DNA of 34,454 nt from Candidatus Anoxychlamydiales bacterium (GCA_011065125.1 JAAKFI010000014.1:1-34454), one strand, 5' to 3'; shown: positions 1 through 9,169, counted from the first letter of the stretch. Translations and numbers: made by a program. The notes: generated by a model not told the origin, from the sequence alone.

Positions 1-236
1 GGTAAAATGACTTCATCTCCTTCTTCTACACCTAATGCAGAAAGAACTAGGTGTAAAGCTCCAGTACAACTAGATGTAGCAATAGCATATTTTGCTCCTA
101 TATAATTTTTTAAATTTTCTTGGAATTTATTTATGTAATCATAACATTTACTACCCCAGCCATTTTTCACCGCATCGAGTACATAAGAAATTTCTAAATT
201 AGAAATAGAAGGTTTAGCGTACAAAAATTGTTTCAT
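1..236 (-). CDS. DegT/DnrJ/EryC1-type sugar aminotransferase, N-terminal part (runs off the left edge)
   Basis: The frame starts at an ATG at 236 and stays open to the window edge, giving about 78 residues of the N-terminus. The motif PSISNLEISYVLDAVKNGWG, followed by a Y-I-G-A-K-Y-A-I-A-T-S-S-C-T-G-A-L-H-L segment and G-D-E-V-I, is typical of PLP-dependent DegT/DnrJ/EryC1/StrS enzymes acting on nucleotide-linked keto sugars. A purine-rich AAAGGAA lies about 7 bases upstream as ribosome binding site. It lies downstream of rfbF, rfbG and the epimerase on the same strand, so it probably aminates or dehydrates a CDP-4-keto-6-deoxyhexose. The lysine that holds PLP lies outside the window. The N-terminus is shorter than that of classical RfbH, so an aminotransferase is favoured over the 3-dehydrase, but this is inference. 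Confidence 0.8.
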   Translation of the reverse strand, partial: MKQFLYAKPSISNLEISYVLDAVKNGWGSKCYDYINKFQENLKNYIGAKYAIATSSCTGALHLVLSALGVEEGDEVIL

Positions 237-267
237 TTCTTTTTCCTTTAATAATTTCAAAAAATTA

Positions 268-299
268 TTTCATAAGTTAGATTAATTATCTTTATGAAA
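268..299 (-). terminator. Possible weak hairpin between epimerase and aminotransferase genes
   Basis: TTTCATAA at 268-275 pairs with TTATGAAA at 292-299, giving 8-bp arms and a 16-base loop. Read on the minus strand, the hairpin is followed by a short T-rich stretch. It sits between the stop of the RmlC-like gene and the start of the aminotransferase. The stem is A/T-rich and therefore weak, so it could be a leaky terminator, an operator or chance. Confidence 0.2.
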
Positions 300-323
300 A
301 TTAAAAATTCAAAAATTGATATA

Positions 324-869
324 TCAATGAACAATAGAAATATCATTTAATGATTCAAAATTTAAATCTTTATCTGAAATTGCGGTCATTTTAATAGGCC
401 ATTTAATATTTAGTAATTTATCATCAAATTTTATGCCAAGCTCAGCTTGGGGATTATAAAATTCATTATTGAAATAAATGGTCATGCAATCATCTTCTAA
501 AGTTTGAAATCCATGAGCAAAACCTTTAGGAACATAAAGCATTTTGTGATTATTTTCAGATAATATTTCTCCATGCCATTTTAAATAAGTTTTAGAGTTC
601 TTTCTCATATCCACAATAACATCGAAAATTTTACCTTTTAAGCATCTAACAATTTTTATTTCTTCAAAGGGGTTTTTTTGAAAATGTAATCCTCTAATAG
701 TTCCTTTCTTTTTTGTAAATGAATAGTTAATTTGATCTATGGATTTAGAATTATGTAATTTACTTAATTCTTTTTGACAAAACAAACGCGTGAAGAAGCC
801 TCTATTATCTTCAAAAATATCTGATTTAATAATAGCAGCTCCATTTAATAATAATTGTATGATTTTCAT
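324..869 (-). CDS. RmlC-like dTDP/CDP-4-keto-6-deoxysugar 3(,5)-epimerase
   Basis: The 181-residue protein matches the dTDP-4-dehydrorhamnose 3,5-epimerase (RmlC) cupin family, whose members are about 180 residues. The hallmark RGLHFQ (about residues 59-64) carries the catalytic histidine. YVPKGFAHGFQTLEDD (about 112-127) and the late IYFNNEFYNP with E-L-G-I-K-F-D-D are also typical. A start at 869 is chosen over the in-frame upstream ATG at 881 because it makes an exact ATGA overlap with the rfbG stop, implying translational coupling. No rmlA or rmlB is nearby, and both upstream neighbours make CDP-4-keto-6-deoxyglucose. The substrate is therefore probably CDP-linked rather than dTDP-linked. 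That is inference from context, and substrate choice cannot be read from the motifs. Confidence 0.88.
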   Translation of the reverse strand: MKIIQLLLNGAAIIKSDIFEDNRGFFTRLFCQKELSKLHNSKSIDQINYSFTKKKGTIRGLHFQKNPFEEIKIVRCLKGKIFDVIVDMRKNSKTYLKWHGEILSENNHKMLYVPKGFAHGFQTLEDDCMTIYFNNEFYNPQAELGIKFDDKLLNIKWPIKMTAISDKDLNFESLNDISIVH

Positions 870-1969
870 TCTAAAGCCCAAGAAAGATTTTGTTTTTTTG
901 CAAAATCAATATAATTGTTTAATTGTTTTATACTGATGGGTGTTTTTTTTATATAATATTCTTTATACCAATCAGAAGTGTTTAAAAGAGTTTGTTCAAG
1001 GTTGTAAATTGGTTTCCAACTCAAAAATTTATTTGCTTTTGAACTGTCTAATTTTAGAAAATCTGCTTCTAATTTTTGAGAAGAAACATTCAAAAATTTA
1101 TAATCGATTTTCCCCCAATATTTTTGAAATTTTTCTAACATTTGAAGTACATTAAAGCTATCATTCAAGGAAGGTCCAAAATTCCAACTTTGAGCATAAA
1201 GTGATTTTTCTTCTAGAAGTTTTTGTCCGAGAGTTAAATAACCTGATAGAGATTCTAAAACAAATTGCCATGGTCTAATTGAATATGGATTTCTTATTTC
1301 AACTTTTTCCCTATTTACGGCTTTTTTTACTATATCAGGTATAATTCTATTTAAAGACCAATCACCGCCCCCAATTACATTGCCAGCTCTAGCTGTAGCA
1401 ATAAGTAAATTATGTTTTATTTTATAATCTTTTAATGAAAAAAAACTACTTTGATAACTTTTAGATAAAATTTCAACGCAAGCTTTCGAAGCGCTATAAG
1501 GATCTTTGCCGCCTAATTTATCATTTTCATTATAAACTTTTGTAATATCATTTTTATTTAAATAACATTTATCACTGGTAATAATCACTAAAGCTTTAAT
1601 AAAAGGTAGCTTCCTACATATTTCTAAAATATTGGTTGTTCCAATTATATTTGTCTGAATAGTATTCATTGGATTTAAATAGGAGTTTAAAACTAAAGGT
1701 TGAGCTGCTAAATGAAATATAATTTCAGGCTTATTCCTTATTATTGAACTCTCTAATTTTGAAAAATCACAAATATCTCCGTAAATTGAATTATAATTAA
1801 TTTTTAATAAGTCTATATGATTAGGATTTGTATTTGGGGGAAGGGAATAGCCAGTAATTTCAGCATTTAATTTTGCAAGCCATAAAAGAAGCCAAGAACC
1901 TTTAAAACCAGTGTGTCCTGTAATAAAAACTTTTTTTTTGTTATAAATATTATTGAACAAAGATTTCAT
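866..1969 (-). CDS. rfbG: CDP-glucose 4,6-dehydratase
   Basis: A short-chain dehydrogenase/reductase of 368 residues. The NAD-binding GHTGFKG is at about 18-24, T-S-D-K at 131-134, and the catalytic YxxxK (Y158, K162) lies in DPYSASKACVEIL. The GHTGFKGSWL signature and the conserved R-A-G-N-V-I-G-G-G-D-W stretch are specific to the RfbG branch rather than RmlB. The enzyme converts CDP-glucose to CDP-4-keto-6-deoxyglucose in the cytoplasm. The start at 1969 forms an ATGA overlap with the rfbF stop; an in-frame ATG at 1984 is the alternative. It is the middle gene of a coupled rfbF-rfbG-epimerase set leading to a CDP-deoxysugar. Confidence 0.93.
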   Translation of the reverse strand: MKSLFNNIYNKKKVFITGHTGFKGSWLLLWLAKLNAEITGYSLPPNTNPNHIDLLKINYNSIYGDICDFSKLESSIIRNKPEIIFHLAAQPLVLNSYLNPMNTIQTNIIGTTNILEICRKLPFIKALVIITSDKCYLNKNDITKVYNENDKLGGKDPYSASKACVEILSKSYQSSFFSLKDYKIKHNLLIATARAGNVIGGGDWSLNRIIPDIVKKAVNREKVEIRNPYSIRPWQFVLESLSGYLTLGQKLLEEKSLYAQSWNFGPSLNDSFNVLQMLEKFQKYWGKIDYKFLNVSSQKLEADFLKLDSSKANKFLSWKPIYNLEQTLLNTSDWYKEYYIKKTPISIKQLNNYIDFAKKQNLSWALE

Positions 1970-2745
1970 TCCCAAACTTTCCATTTTGCTTTTTTGTCAA
2001 ACCATAATTTATTAAGTAAAATTTTTTCTCTTTGAGTATCCATACATTTCCAAAAACCATTATGTTTAAATCCATAAAGTTCATTATTTCTTGCTAATTT
2101 TTCTAAAGGTTCTTTTTCAAAAATAGTATTATCTTCATTGTTTAAATATTCAAAAATATTAGGTTCGCAAACAAAATACCCACCATTAATCCAGGTATTA
2201 TCACCTTTCGGTTTTTCGTAAAAATTTTCGATTCTATTATTATTAGAAATATTTAAGGATCCAAATCTTCCTTCAGGTTGAACTGTAGTTAATGTTAATG
2301 TTTTTCTATGATTTTTATGAAATTTCATAAGATTATTTATGTTGACATCTGCTAAACCATCTCCATAAGTTAACATGAAAGTATCTTTATCTAGGTATTT
2401 TTTTGCCCTTAATAATCTTCCCCCTGTCATTGTATCTTTACCAGTATCCAATAGGGTTACTTTCCATGGTTCTGAATGGTTATTTAGAATTTTATAATTT
2501 CTTGAAGAAACATCTATTTGGACATCACTTTGATGTAGAAAATAATTTATGAAATATTCTTTAATTAAATAACCTTTGTATCCTAAAAGGATAATAAAAT
2601 CATTATATCCATAAAATGAATAGATTTTCATTATATGCCAAAGAATAGGTTTTTCTCCAATTTCTAAAAGAGGTTTAGGTAAAAGAGTGGTTTCTTCTGA
2701 AAGTCGAGTCCCATATCCTCCTGCTAAAATTACAACTTTTTCCAT
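1966..2745 (-). CDS. rfbF: Glucose-1-phosphate cytidylyltransferase
   Basis: The 259-residue protein starts with the nucleotidyltransferase signature LAGGYGTRL (about residues 7-15), followed by PKPLLEIGEKPILWHIMKIY. The run PILWHIMKIYS, then G-Y-K-G-Y-L-I-K-E-Y-F, is diagnostic of RfbF (CTP:glucose-1-phosphate) rather than RmlA. N-T-W-I-N-G-G-Y-F-V near residue 190 is also typical, and the length matches the family (about 257). It makes CDP-glucose for RfbG, to which it is coupled by a 4-base overlap. It is the first gene of the minus-strand set, so a promoter probably lies in 2746-2854, shared divergently with the plus-strand glycosyltransferase gene. No clear ribosome binding site precedes the ATG. 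Confidence 0.95.
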   Translation of the reverse strand: MEKVVILAGGYGTRLSEETTLLPKPLLEIGEKPILWHIMKIYSFYGYNDFIILLGYKGYLIKEYFINYFLHQSDVQIDVSSRNYKILNNHSEPWKVTLLDTGKDTMTGGRLLRAKKYLDKDTFMLTYGDGLADVNINNLMKFHKNHRKTLTLTTVQPEGRFGSLNISNNNRIENFYEKPKGDNTWINGGYFVCEPNIFEYLNNEDNTIFEKEPLEKLARNNELYGFKHNGFWKCMDTQREKILLNKLWFDKKAKWKVWE

Positions 2746-2854
2746 TTTTTTTAAGTAATTAACAAGTTAATATAAATATTTATAAAGAAAAAAGAATAAA
2801 TATAGTCGATATTTTTTAAAAGAGAAAATTAATTTAATATTAAAAGGCCCTAAT

Positions 2855-4051
2855 ATGAAGAAAGTATTTGAAGAAAGTGTTACATTAATCATTCCGTCTT
2901 ATAAAAGAGAAAAATATTTAAAACGTATTTTAAAGTACTATAAAGATATAAAAATTAAAATTTTAATAGCGGATTCTTCACCAAAACCTTTAGAAAATCA
3001 TAAAGATTATAATTGTGAATATTATCACTATCCTAATATGTGGATTTTTGAAAAGCTATTGAAAATTGTTAAGAAAGTTAAGACACCATATTTATTATTT
3101 TGTGCAGATGACGATTTTATTATTATTTCAAGTGTGTGTAAATGTTTTAATTTTCTAGAAAAAAATAATCAATATTCTTGTGCAGATGGAAACTACATTA
3201 ATTTTAATGAAAAAAATTTATTAAAAAATATTTATCTAGACTTAAGCTATAATGATTATAATGAAAAGGACATTCAAAAAAGGCTATTCAAGGCTTTAAC
3301 ATTCAATAATAACAGAACTTATGTTAATAATTTTTATGCTTTGCATCGTTCAAATTATGTAGTAGATGCATTTGAGGCTTTAGATAATAATGGATATGGG
3401 AAGTTAGAAAAAAAAGTAAGTATTACACCTGAATTTACGTTGTTATTTTTCGGGCATATAAAAGGAGGTTATAGAAGGCTTCCTATTTTTTATGCTGCAA
3501 GAAGCAATGGAGTAAGAATGTATTCTAATAGTGATATTATTGGTTGGAATAACATGAAAGCAGAAGAGTTCAATATTTTTAAAAAATCTATATCTCATTA
3601 TATTATTAAAATTTTCAATGTAGAAAAAAAATATGCAGAAGATTCTTTCGAAAAAATATTTAATTTTTGGGTGAATCATTTTGAATATTTACATCATATT
3701 CCAACAGTTTCATTATCTCCGAATTCTATTTTTCAAAAAAACGGATATTTTAAAGTTATAATTTCTAATTTTTTACCTAATTTTATAAAAAAAATTGTTA
3801 GAAAAATTTTAAATAAAATTAAATCTCTTTTATCTAAATTAAAAATTTTTTTTTACGAAATATTTATTGATTCAAGAATAGAAAGATATCATTTAGTAGA
3901 AAATAGTAAATTTAGTTATTTGAAATTAAATTATATAAAACATTGTTTTAAAAGAGGATATCCATTTTTAATAGATTTTAAAGCTATTTATGAATGGAAT
4001 AAAATTAAAAGAATTATAAAACAATCTAATTCTAAAAATATTTCAAATTAG
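2855..4051 (+). CDS. GT2-like (TIGR00180-type) glycosyltransferase
   Basis: A 398-residue protein opening with VTLIIPSYKREKYLKRIL (residues 9-26), the standard start of a GT-A family 2 transferase, then LLFCADDDF at 81-88 as the metal/nucleotide-binding D-x-D element. The first ~230 residues resemble the TIGR00180 glycosyltransferase domain. The C-terminal third is very basic and unassigned. Start choice is supported by AAAAGG at 2842-2847, seven bases before the ATG. It sits divergently from rfbF and converges on the TylF-type methyltransferase gene with only 2 bases between the stops. It presumably adds one sugar during glycan assembly; donor and linkage are unknown. Confidence 0.75.
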   Translation: MKKVFEESVTLIIPSYKREKYLKRILKYYKDIKIKILIADSSPKPLENHKDYNCEYYHYPNMWIFEKLLKIVKKVKTPYLLFCADDDFIIISSVCKCFNFLEKNNQYSCADGNYINFNEKNLLKNIYLDLSYNDYNEKDIQKRLFKALTFNNNRTYVNNFYALHRSNYVVDAFEALDNNGYGKLEKKVSITPEFTLLFFGHIKGGYRRLPIFYAARSNGVRMYSNSDIIGWNNMKAEEFNIFKKSISHYIIKIFNVEKKYAEDSFEKIFNFWVNHFEYLHHIPTVSLSPNSIFQKNGYFKVIISNFLPNFIKKIVRKILNKIKSLLSKLKIFFYEIFIDSRIERYHLVENSKFSYLKLNYIKHCFKRGYPFLIDFKAIYEWNKIKRIIKQSNSKNISN

Positions 4052-4053
4052 GA

Positions 4054-4890
4054 TTATTGTTTAATAACTAAAGCTTGACCAGTTTCCAAATATAAAACAT
4101 TTTCATTTTTATCTGAAAAAAAATAATCCACAGCGGATTTAGCTCCTTTACAAGTTTCAAAGCCATAATCATCAAAAATTAAATAGCCTCCTTTTACCAT
4201 TCGTGGATAAAAAAAAGTGCAACTATCCAGAACGCTTGGATAAATATCTGCATCAATATGAACAAAACAAAATTTATTATTTAAAATATTTTCTGCAGTC
4301 TTTGGAAAAAAACCAGGAATTAATTTAACATTTGAATTTCCAATAAATAATTTTTTTACGGATTCTATATCAGTATCATTAAAATCATCTTTTTTATGAA
4401 AATTGTCTTTTGTTTTATCCACTTCAGGCATTCCTTGGAAAGTATCAAAAAGAAATAATTTTTTATTTGTTTTATTTACTGCATCAGAAATTAACTTAGC
4501 AGATCCACCTTTATAAACTCCCATTTCAGCTATGTCTCCGTCAATTTTTTTGCAATTTTTAGCTAGTTGATAAAGCATATATAATCTATCTTCTGATATT
4601 AGAGTCTTATCAGAAATATTATTTACAGTTTGCCTAAAATTAAAATCATATAATTTTTTATTTAGTTTGCAATTTTCATAAATTTCTATGTTCTTTTCAT
4701 TATTTTGAGTGATAGTAGGGGGCTTAATATCCAAATTTAAAGAATCATTATTCAGCATATCTTTTGCTAAAATATATTTAAAATATTCCATTTTTTTATG
4801 TAAGAAATCATTTAATGTAACATCATGAATTACACTTTTTATTAGACGATTTATAATTCTTTTTATGTTTTTTTTAGCATAAACGAGCAT
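4054..4890 (-). CDS. TylF/MycF-type SAM-dependent O-methyltransferase
   Basis: The 278-residue protein has the SAM-binding loop E-M-G-V-Y-K-G-G-S-A (122-131), then LFLFDTFQGMPEVD (145-158). The metal-binding acidic set is HIDADIYPS (211-219) and IFDDYG (238-243). This pattern is that of the macrocin O-methyltransferase (TylF, PF05711) family, whose members methylate sugar hydroxyls on macrolides and surface polysaccharides. The first ~80 residues are a lysine-rich extension outside the core domain. AAAGGTG five bases upstream supports the ATG at 4890. In this locus it probably O-methylates a sugar residue of the surface glycan, perhaps as a terminal cap. That role is inferred from context. 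Confidence 0.85.
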   Translation of the reverse strand: MLVYAKKNIKRIINRLIKSVIHDVTLNDFLHKKMEYFKYILAKDMLNNDSLNLDIKPPTITQNNEKNIEIYENCKLNKKLYDFNFRQTVNNISDKTLISEDRLYMLYQLAKNCKKIDGDIAEMGVYKGGSAKLISDAVNKTNKKLFLFDTFQGMPEVDKTKDNFHKKDDFNDTDIESVKKLFIGNSNVKLIPGFFPKTAENILNNKFCFVHIDADIYPSVLDSCTFFYPRMVKGGYLIFDDYGFETCKGAKSAVDYFFSDKNENVLYLETGQALVIKQ

Positions 4891-4996
4891 TTTTTCACCT
4901 TTATTTAAATTTCAAAATAATTTATAAAAACTTTTGTTATTTAAAACAATGTTATTATTTCAACTTAACCTTTTTTACATTCAGGGGCTATACATT

Positions 4997-6130
4997 ATGA
5001 GGATCTTTTTTAAAAAAAATAAGAAAAAAAGAATATTAATTTGTGGAAGATTGGATTATGGTCCAATTGGTAGGCATACAATATCTTTTATAGAAATTTT
5101 ATCAAAAAAATATAATGTTTATGTTGGATGTGATTGCTGGAAAGAATTTAATGATGAAATATTAAAAATAAAATATAAATCTTTAATTAATAAATTTTTT
5201 GATGAAAAAACAGAATTTGATTTATTTATATTTACAGATGTAATGTATCATTTTGATAACAATTTTATTTTTGATATTGTAAATAAATTTAATTCAAAGA
5301 AAAAAATAGCGTATCCAGTTTTTGATGGGGATATCCCTCCACAACTATGGATTGAGATTTTAAACAATAAGTTTGATATTGGTATATTTCCAAGTCATAG
5401 TTTAACAAACCTTTTTTCAAAACACCTTAATATACCATGTTATTCACTTCCTGTGATAGTGCATAATTCTTATTTATTAAAGAAAATACCTAAAATAAAA
5501 ACAAAATTTAGATTTGGTGTTATAGCTGCAATGTCTAAGAGAAAGAATTTATTAAAAGTAATAAAAGCTTTTATTGAGATTTTTTCTAACAACACAAATG
5601 TGGAGTTATTGATCCATTCACCAGATGTGAATGAATCAGAATATAAGAATTCTGTTATGAATTTATTAAAATCTCAAAATTCATCCAATATTATTTTATC
5701 AAATAAGAGAATTACAAATGAAGAATTACAAAAATTAATAACTACATTTGATTGCTATATTTATCCTTCTATGGGAGAGGGATATTCAACTACTCCTAGA
5801 GAAGCCTTATCATATGGGGTGCCTGTTATATTAAGTTCTATTGAAGCCCATAAAGAAATAACAGTAAATAAAGATATTGAAGGAATTTTATTTGTGAATT
5901 CTAATATTAAGATAAAGTATTATTGTCCTTCTTTAAACAATACTTTTATTGGATATATTTATGACTGCGAAATTACTGAAATAAAAGATAAAATGAAATA
6001 TGTATATAATAATTTCGAAAAATTTATGACAAAAGAATCTATTACTAGAAGAAAAAAAATTGGCATGAATTTTTCCAAAAGAGAAGTTCAAAAATTATCG
6101 GAAAATATATTTAATTTATTACTTAAATAG
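4997..6130 (+). CDS. GT4-type glycosyltransferase
   Basis: With the ATG at 4997 the protein is 377 residues. The N-terminal half has KRILICGRLDYGPIGRHT near residues 11-28. The C-terminal half has the GT-B donor site YPSMGEGYSTTPREALSYGV, with the two glutamates spaced as E-x7-E (about E261 and E269), typical of GT family 4. The frame is open further upstream (TTG 4934, ATG 4949), but that extension encodes an unrelated leucine-rich stretch, and AGGGG at 4983-4987 gives a plausible ribosome site for 4997. Cytoplasmic or peripheral transferase of glycan assembly; sugar specificity cannot be read. It converges on the next minus-strand gene with 3 bases between stops. Confidence 0.8.
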   Translation: MRIFFKKNKKKRILICGRLDYGPIGRHTISFIEILSKKYNVYVGCDCWKEFNDEILKIKYKSLINKFFDEKTEFDLFIFTDVMYHFDNNFIFDIVNKFNSKKKIAYPVFDGDIPPQLWIEILNNKFDIGIFPSHSLTNLFSKHLNIPCYSLPVIVHNSYLLKKIPKIKTKFRFGVIAAMSKRKNLLKVIKAFIEIFSNNTNVELLIHSPDVNESEYKNSVMNLLKSQNSSNIILSNKRITNEELQKLITTFDCYIYPSMGEGYSTTPREALSYGVPVILSSIEAHKEITVNKDIEGILFVNSNIKIKYYCPSLNNTFIGYIYDCEITEIKDKMKYVYNNFEKFMTKESITRRKKIGMNFSKREVQKLSENIFNLLLK

Positions 6131-6133
6131 TTT

Positions 6134-8122
6134 TTAAATATCTCTTTTTTCTTCAAAAAATTTATAAATTTTTATTAATAAATTTCTAATAAATTTTTTT
6201 ATAGGCAAATGTTTTAAAATAAATTTGCTTATATAAATTCTATTTATCAGAGAAGAGGTATGTAAATTTTCTAAAATATCTAAAGAAGTTTCAAAGGAAA
6301 GGTCTACTTTATCTTTAATAATTTGTTTTTGAATTTCAGAATCATATATAGAGGGTAATTTTTTGTTAAAATAATGAATTGAAGTAGGTTTAATTGTATA
6401 TTTATTAAAATCTTTAGATAATAAAAGTAAATATATCAAAAGATAAGAATCTAAGTATGGAATCGAATAATCAGGAAGACTTTGAAAAAAAGAATTTTTT
6501 ACAATAAAGCAAGGCATTGAATATTTTAAGTATTTATTTAAAGAAGATAAATTATTTAAAGAAATGTACTCTATAATTTCTTTTCCTTCGCTTGCAGAAA
6601 AAAATGAATGTAAAAAGCTATCCACTACTACATTTACAGTATTATCATCTTTATAATATGTTAATAATTTTTCCAAATGATTAGAAAAAATACTAATTTC
6701 CTCTAAAGAAATATGTAAAAGATCACTCAGTTTTAATTTTTTTGTTGCATCTCTAATAATTTTCCCAATAGCTAATTTAGATCTATTTTTATTTAATAAA
6801 ATTTCTATAGGAATAATTTCAAATTTAAAAGAATATTTTTTTTCTGATAAAGGTTCATCAAGGGATAAACAATTTTTTTTGTAATTATTAATATCTACAA
6901 AAATTGTAACATTAAAATTTTTATGAGTTTGTTTTTCAAAAGAATCCAATAACTTTAAAAGAGATTTCTTTTTAGGGAAATAAAATATATGTATACAATT
7001 AACAAATAAAGATTGATCAACATTGAAATTTTGTTTATTTAAGGCAATTTTTCGATTCTCATGATTTTTAAAAATATTTTTTAATTGAGTTTTTAAAGAA
7101 AAATTTTCTTTAAATATTTTTTGTGATTGAAGGGATAATTTTAATGCTTCTTTAGGATTATTTTGTATCCAATTATAGTGATTCACTATTTGTTCAAAAA
7201 CGGTATTTTTATCTGTATCAATATATAAAACAGAATCTTTAAAGTGTTTTTTTACAAAATTATTTTTATTGCTAATAATTACAGCTCCAGCCGCCGCACT
7301 TTCATATAATCTATTAGAGGCTATGTCTGAAATAATATGTTCTTCTGAAGATAATACAAGAGAAATACCACAATCAGCAATTTCTTTAATTAAGCTTGTA
7401 CCATCGAAGGGTATAGGTTTTATATAATTTTTATATCCTATCCATACTTTTTTACCATTTAATTTTTTCGGACCAAAAAATTTAATTATATTTTTTTCAT
7501 CTAATTTTTTTAAAAAATTTTCAAATCGACCTTTTTTACAATTTGCTCTTTCCCAATTTATTCCACAGTAAAAAATTTTAGAATTTGGATGAATTTTAGG
7601 TTCATACATTACATCTGATAAAGAAGGGTTTAAAATAAAATTAGGCGGTAAATGGGTTTTATTATTATGAATTAATCTTTTAATATGATCTTCAGATGGT
7701 TTTGAACTACAACTTAAAAAATCATCATATGTAAGAAGATTATTTGAATTAACTCTATATCCCCAATCATTATAAAATTTAAGAGGGTTCCATAAAGTAA
7801 TGTAAGAAAATACATCATAGCATTTAGGCGTTGAAAAATGCATGCTTATTACAAAATCAATTTCATCTTTTGTTATCAATTTTTTTGTTTTTAAACATCT
7901 ACCAAAAGTATCTAGCAATATTGGTTCAACTCCTAATTCTTTTGCAGTTAAAGCAATTCTAGAAGCGCATTCTCTTTCAGCATTAGGTAAATTAGGCCAA
8001 TGATTAATAATTCCAATTTTATTTTTTTTTAACATAAATAAACCAAAAATTTTTAAAAAAATTATATAAAATTTTATTTTTTTTTTCTTTAAATAAATTC
8101 TTATTTGCAAAGTTTTAGGCAT
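6134..8122 (-). CDS. Large two-domain glycosyltransferase-like protein
   Basis: About 662 residues. The N-terminal ~350 residues resemble GT-B transferases of the glycos_transf_1_2 type: IGIINHWPNLPNAERECASR near the start and SDIASNRLYESAAAGAVIIS as donor-site region. The C-terminal ~280 residues begin like a GT-A family 2 domain (VNCIHIFYFPKKKSLLKLLD, then Q-T-H-K-N-F-N-V-T-I-F-V-D), but I see no clear D-x-D. The start is uncertain. An ATG at 8209 would overlap the divergent gene by about 50 bases, 8122 leaves 36 bases between the starts, and 8035 coincides with the beginning of the recognisable domain. Function in glycan assembly is inferred from family and neighbours. Confidence 0.65.
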   Translation of the reverse strand: MPKTLQIRIYLKKKKIKFYIIFLKIFGLFMLKKNKIGIINHWPNLPNAERECASRIALTAKELGVEPILLDTFGRCLKTKKLITKDEIDFVISMHFSTPKCYDVFSYITLWNPLKFYNDWGYRVNSNNLLTYDDFLSCSSKPSEDHIKRLIHNNKTHLPPNFILNPSLSDVMYEPKIHPNSKIFYCGINWERANCKKGRFENFLKKLDEKNIIKFFGPKKLNGKKVWIGYKNYIKPIPFDGTSLIKEIADCGISLVLSSEEHIISDIASNRLYESAAAGAVIISNKNNFVKKHFKDSVLYIDTDKNTVFEQIVNHYNWIQNNPKEALKLSLQSQKIFKENFSLKTQLKNIFKNHENRKIALNKQNFNVDQSLFVNCIHIFYFPKKKSLLKLLDSFEKQTHKNFNVTIFVDINNYKKNCLSLDEPLSEKKYSFKFEIIPIEILLNKNRSKLAIGKIIRDATKKLKLSDLLHISLEEISIFSNHLEKLLTYYKDDNTVNVVVDSFLHSFFSASEGKEIIEYISLNNLSSLNKYLKYSMPCFIVKNSFFQSLPDYSIPYLDSYLLIYLLLLSKDFNKYTIKPTSIHYFNKKLPSIYDSEIQKQIIKDKVDLSFETSLDILENLHTSSLINRIYISKFILKHLPIKKFIRNLLIKIYKFFEEKRDI

Positions 8123-8158
8123 TTTAAGTATTATTGCTATTAAAAAATTGAGTAAGGT

Positions 8159-9169
8159 ATGAAAAAAGTTGCGTTTATCACAGGAATTTCGGGAATGGTA
8201 GGGTCTCATTTATCAGATTATTTATTAGAAAATACCAATTGGGATATTCATGGATTAATAAGATGGAGAAGTCCATTAGATAATATTTCTCATTTGATAA
8301 ATCAAATTAATAATCAAGATAGAGTTTTTTTATCATATGGTGACATTAATGATAGTATTTCTTTACTTTCAATATTAAAAAAAATAAAACCAGATTATGT
8401 CTTTCATTTAGCTGCTCAAAGCTATCCATTAACGAGTTTTGAATCACCCCTAGATACTTATAATACAAATGTGATTGGGACAGCGAAACTTTTAGAGGCG
8501 CTAAGAGCTGTTAAAATTGATCCTATTATACATGTATGCGCTTCATCGGAAGTTTTCGGCAGAGTATCTAAAGAAAAATTACCAATAAAAGAGGATTGTA
8601 CTTTTCATCCAGCTTCTCCTTATGCAATATCTAAAGTTGGCACTGATTTAATAGGTAGATATCATGCGGAGGCTTATGGACAAAAGGTTATTACAACTAG
8701 AATGTTTACTCATACTGGACCAAGAAGAGGAGATGTATTTGCAGAATCCTCTTTTGCAAAACAAATAGCAATGATTGAAAATGATTTAATACCCCCTATA
8801 ATTAAAGTTGGTAATTTAAATTCACTTAGAACGTTTGCTGATGTAAGAGATGCCGTTAGAGCTTATTATATGTTAGTTACAATTAACCCAACTCCTGGGG
8901 AATATTATAATATTGGTGGTGATTATGTATGTACGATAAAGGAAATGCTAAATTCACTATTAAAAATGTCTACAGTGAGAAATATTCAAGTTCAAGTTGA
9001 TCCAATTCGTTTAAGGCCTATAGATGCTGATTTACAAATTCCAGATATTACTAAATTTAGTAATCATACCGGATGGAAACCTCAAATTTCTTTTCAAAAA
9101 ACTATGGAAGATTTACTGAATTATTGGCGAGATAAAATAGCTAAAGGTAATCTTGTTTTACAAAGATGA
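8159..9169 (+). CDS. gmd: GDP-mannose (or GDP-heptose) 4,6-dehydratase-like SDR enzyme
   Basis: The 336-residue protein has the Rossmann motif T-G-I-S-G-M-V-G-S (G9, G12, G15), FHLAAQS (82-88), S129-S130-E131 and the catalytic YAISK (Y155, K159). The R-W-R-S-P-L-D-N-I and YGDINDS segments are those of short bacterial GDP-mannose 4,6-dehydratases. Homologues of this type include DmhA-like enzymes acting on GDP-manno-heptose. Both donors are possible, because manC (GDP-mannose) and hddA/hddC (GDP-heptose) are in the same locus. It is followed directly by an fcl-like reductase gene. GTAAGG ends only one base before the ATG, so the ribosome site spacing is poor. Confidence 0.82.
   Translation: MKKVAFITGISGMVGSHLSDYLLENTNWDIHGLIRWRSPLDNISHLINQINNQDRVFLSYGDINDSISLLSILKKIKPDYVFHLAAQSYPLTSFESPLDTYNTNVIGTAKLLEALRAVKIDPIIHVCASSEVFGRVSKEKLPIKEDCTFHPASPYAISKVGTDLIGRYHAEAYGQKVITTRMFTHTGPRRGDVFAESSFAKQIAMIENDLIPPIIKVGNLNSLRTFADVRDAVRAYYMLVTINPTPGEYYNIGGDYVCTIKEMLNSLLKMSTVRNIQVQVDPIRLRPIDADLQIPDITKFSNHTGWKPQISFQKTMEDLLNYWRDKIAKGNLVLQR

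Noticed and set aside
940-1155. 71-residue plus-strand reading frame opposite rfbG
   Set aside because: It lies wholly inside a strongly supported gene on the other strand, with no recognisable domain.
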